In this document: positions 60,260 to 61,915 of the stretch, in pieces | Position numbering within the stretch: position 1 is the stretch's first letter | How the letters are laid out: every line of letters starts with the position of its first letter | Assembly: GCA_009777735.1 (NCBI GenBank) | Contig: WRLF01000017.1 | Location: 1-61,915 of the forward strand | Source of the DNA: Treponema sp. | GTDB lineage: Bacteria > Spirochaetota > Spirochaetia > Treponematales > Breznakiellaceae | Direction of reading: 5' to 3' | Length of the DNA: 61,915 nucleotides | Program-made: the position numbers and the translations under genes | Notes under the pieces: model-generated | The model's input: the letters and a program-made list of their open reading frames with translations, nothing else | What the model was told of the DNA's origin: nothing | Databases searched by the model: none

Positions 60260-61741
60260 TCAATGCCTGAATACAATTACTGCGCCGTCTTCCTGATATG
60301 CCCAGGCATCCATGCCCGGCCATGCATTATACGGTGAAGATTTTTCAGCCGTGGCATTACGTGCAACATTGATGAACCGGTAAAAATCCGATTTTGGTAC
60401 GGCTGCATCGGAATGCCCGGAGAATAATGCGGCGAAGTCAAGCAAAACGGTGCGTTCCAGCATGGCAATGTATTGACTCATGGGCAGCGACTCGTTCAGG
60501 AACAGCCACACATGGGAACTGGCTGCATCGCCGGTGAATAACACACCATGCTCCCGTACCAACAACCCTATTGAACCGGCAGTATGCCCTTCCATGGCAA
60601 TTACTTCAATGCTCAAGCTTTCTAAATCAAACACCTGTCCTATATCTAATGATCGTATATTGTCCATACTCATAGAGATATACGCTGCTGCATCAAAACC
60701 TTCCGGCAGGGGTTCACCGCTTTCAATAAACCTGTTCAGGTTTTCACGCCGGGTATCTTCGGATAACAATGATCTGAACAACTCAAAATCACCTTCATGC
60801 AGCCACACTTCGTCAAACTGATATGCGCCGTTTGCATGATCGCCGTGCGCATGGCTGAGTATAACTGTCAGCGGTTTGTCAGTTATGTTCCTGATTGCAG
60901 CAGGCAGATTACCAAAACCGTAAGCGGTGTCAAACAGCAGCGCCCGTTCATTGCCCACAATCAGGTAGCAGTACACATTTTGGGGATCATACATACTGTA
61001 CAGCCAGGGGTAAATTTGCCGGACGGTAAAAAAATCCGCCGGGATATAATCAACGGGAGTTGTATCAACACTGCTGACCGGCACACGGCTTAACACGGAT
61101 ATGTTAGCGGGATATCCGGCAAATGCAGGTTTGTCAAAGCCGCTTCCCGCTGAAATAATGCTCCTGCTGCCATCATCGTTAAGCAGCATAACTTCCTTTA
61201 TGTAATAGGTAAGATCAATACTTGCGCTGCCTGTTCCCAGACCAAGAGCAAAATAGAGATCACCGGTTGTATCGGGCAAAGGAAAATTATCGTCATCATA
61301 CTGTTGATGACGCATATCATTTAAAGGAAATTCCAGTGTAAACCAGGTGTTTGGTCCCGCATTATCCGAAACAGCGCTTATCCTCCGGTTTGTACCAATA
61401 ACATTACTCAGAAGGTACGGTGCATTTCTGTCCCGGTCTCCCTCGCCAAAGTCAAGAAAAACAATATCACCCAACTCAACCATATATTCAAAAGGATACA
61501 CTCCATAAGCTCTGACCCGCGCCTGATTGCCGTAGTGTTCCGGGTCAATGAGAAACTGTGCAGAAAGCCTGGTATAATTGCCAAATGCATCCTCTTCCGG
61601 AATAGTAAACCGGTACATCGGCAATGCACCGTTTATTACCGTGATTTTTTCCATAAATGCCGTCTCTTGTTTGTCTCTGCTCTGATTGCATCCTGTAAAA
61701 CATACTGCAAGTATGAACAGCAATAAAAGTGATTTTCTCAT
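60260..61741 (-). CDS. MBL-fold hydrolase lipoprotein with N-terminal beta domain
   Basis: 493 residues from the ATG at 61741 with a GGAAGGAA site. The lipoprotein signal ends AVCFTGC (Cys18). Residues about 35-220 are beta-rich and resemble a carbohydrate-binding or jelly-roll type domain. Residues about 250-490 are a metallo-beta-lactamase fold: ILSHAHGDHANG, MEGHTAGSIGLL, LFTGDAA and ALFSGHSD supply the metal ligands. The substrate is unknown. It ends close to the convergent proB. Confidence 0.82.
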   Translation of the reverse strand: MRKSLLLLFILAVCFTGCNQSRDKQETAFMEKITVINGALPMYRFTIPEEDAFGNYTRLSAQFLIDPEHYGNQARVRAYGVYPFEYMVELGDIVFLDFGEGDRDRNAPYLLSNVIGTNRRISAVSDNAGPNTWFTLEFPLNDMRHQQYDDDNFPLPDTTGDLYFALGLGTGSASIDLTYYIKEVMLLNDDGSRSIISAGSGFDKPAFAGYPANISVLSRVPVSSVDTTPVDYIPADFFTVRQIYPWLYSMYDPQNVYCYLIVGNERALLFDTAYGFGNLPAAIRNITDKPLTVILSHAHGDHANGAYQFDEVWLHEGDFELFRSLLSEDTRRENLNRFIESGEPLPEGFDAAAYISMSMDNIRSLDIGQVFDLESLSIEVIAMEGHTAGSIGLLVREHGVLFTGDAASSHVWLFLNESLPMSQYIAMLERTVLLDFAALFSGHSDAAVPKSDFYRFINVARNATAEKSSPYNAWPGMDAWAYQEDGAVIVFRH

Positions 61742-61783
61742 GTATTGTTCCTTCCGATAAAGAATATCAAAAAATACCCCAAA

Positions 61784-61815
61784 CAGCAATGCGCTTGACC
61801 GCCGACGGGCCCCCC
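61784..61815. repeat. partial CAGCA-family repeat
   Basis: CAGCAATG joined directly to the right-half core (GCGCTTGACCGCCGACGGGCCCC), as in a copy with its middle deleted. Confidence 0.5.
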
Positions 61816-61847
61816 CCCATCCAGCGTACGTAACCTTGAAAACCATG

Positions 61848-61915
61848 CAGCAATGTAGGCCCTTTATATGATGAGGCGGGTGTCGGTGGTAAGCGTGCCG
61901 CGAAGCGGTGCGCTT
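61848..61915. repeat. CAGCA-family repeat cut by the window end
   Basis: Starts CAGCAATGTAGGCCC, followed by ATGAGGCGGGTGTCGGTGG and AAGCGTGCCGCGAAGCGGTGCGCTT, the canonical left half and core. The window stops inside the element. Confidence 0.75.

Overview
The window looks like a contig from an acetogenic, H2-responsive spirochete of the genus Treponema, of the kind found in termite hindguts. Three lines of evidence point there. First, a Wood-Ljungdahl core (CO dehydrogenase cooS, its maturation ATPase cooC, and acetyl-CoA synthase acsB) sits among genes of treponemal character: many lipoproteins with short spirochaetal lipoboxes, BspA-type leucine-rich repeat proteins, and a large TPR protein resembling the flagellar collar component FlcA. 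Second, there is an [FeFe]-hydrogenase-like sensor fused to a chemoreceptor signalling domain. Third, there are long conserved proteins I cannot assign outside treponemes. Species assignment is inference. Both ends of the window lie in copies of the same palindromic repeat, as expected if an assembly broke there.

Layout. 1-3.8 kb: repeat; the hydrogenase-chemoreceptor fusion with a CheY-like receiver; a second repeat; a secreted glycogen-binding-fold protein. 3.8-8.5 kb: the TPR protein with acidic 22-residue repeats, an LRR protein, tRNA-Asn and a duplicated tRNA/terminator stretch. 8.5-13.4 kb: cooS-cooC-acsB on the minus strand. 13.4-17.2 kb: pyrG-lptC-lptA-lptB. 17.2-24.6 kb: a DRTGG-like protein, a Lys-rich 36-residue protein, dnaE, a YggT-like protein and recG. 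24.6-27.2 kb: an LRR protein and a repeat-containing lipoprotein. 27.2-30.5 kb: a ferredoxin-type aldo/keto reductase coupled to metN-metI-metQ. 30.5-36 kb: an Uma2-family remnant, a coiled-coil protein, a ParE/GyrB-type topoisomerase subunit, a HIT protein, an FMN-binding lipoprotein and an AAA+ DUF4143 ATPase. 36-38.6 kb: groES, a DksA-type protein with a histone-H1-like tail, and a radical SAM/SPASM protein. 38.6-42 kb: a URO-D-like protein, then a likely lipid operon (HAD, PlsC, diacylglycerol-kinase-like). 42-50.9 kb: a second AAA+ DUF4143 ATPase, SPOR, LapA-like, miaB, a membrane protein, folD, a HEPN/MNT pair, thiN, a lipoprotein and the CCA-adding enzyme. 50.9-61.9 kb: a repeat cluster, a DUF2804 protein, two unrecognised large proteins, thrC, a DUF2314 lipoprotein, ApbE, proB, an MBL-fold lipoprotein and terminal repeats.

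How genes may work together. The H2-sensor chemoreceptor and CODH/ACS fit an organism that locates H2 and uses it to fix CO2. FolD supplies a methyl-branch step of the same pathway, but the corrinoid protein, methyltransferase, formyl-THF synthetase and methylene-THF reductase are not here. ApbE is a plausible flavinylating enzyme for the FMN-binding lipoprotein.

The least ordinary non-coding content is a set of palindromic repeats. One family is about 118 bp, starts CAGCA and has a conserved GC-rich core with changeable terminal inverted repeats. The other consists of heptamer-armed hairpins, one inserted in frame in recG and another spanning the pyrG stop codon and the lptC signal-peptide codons.
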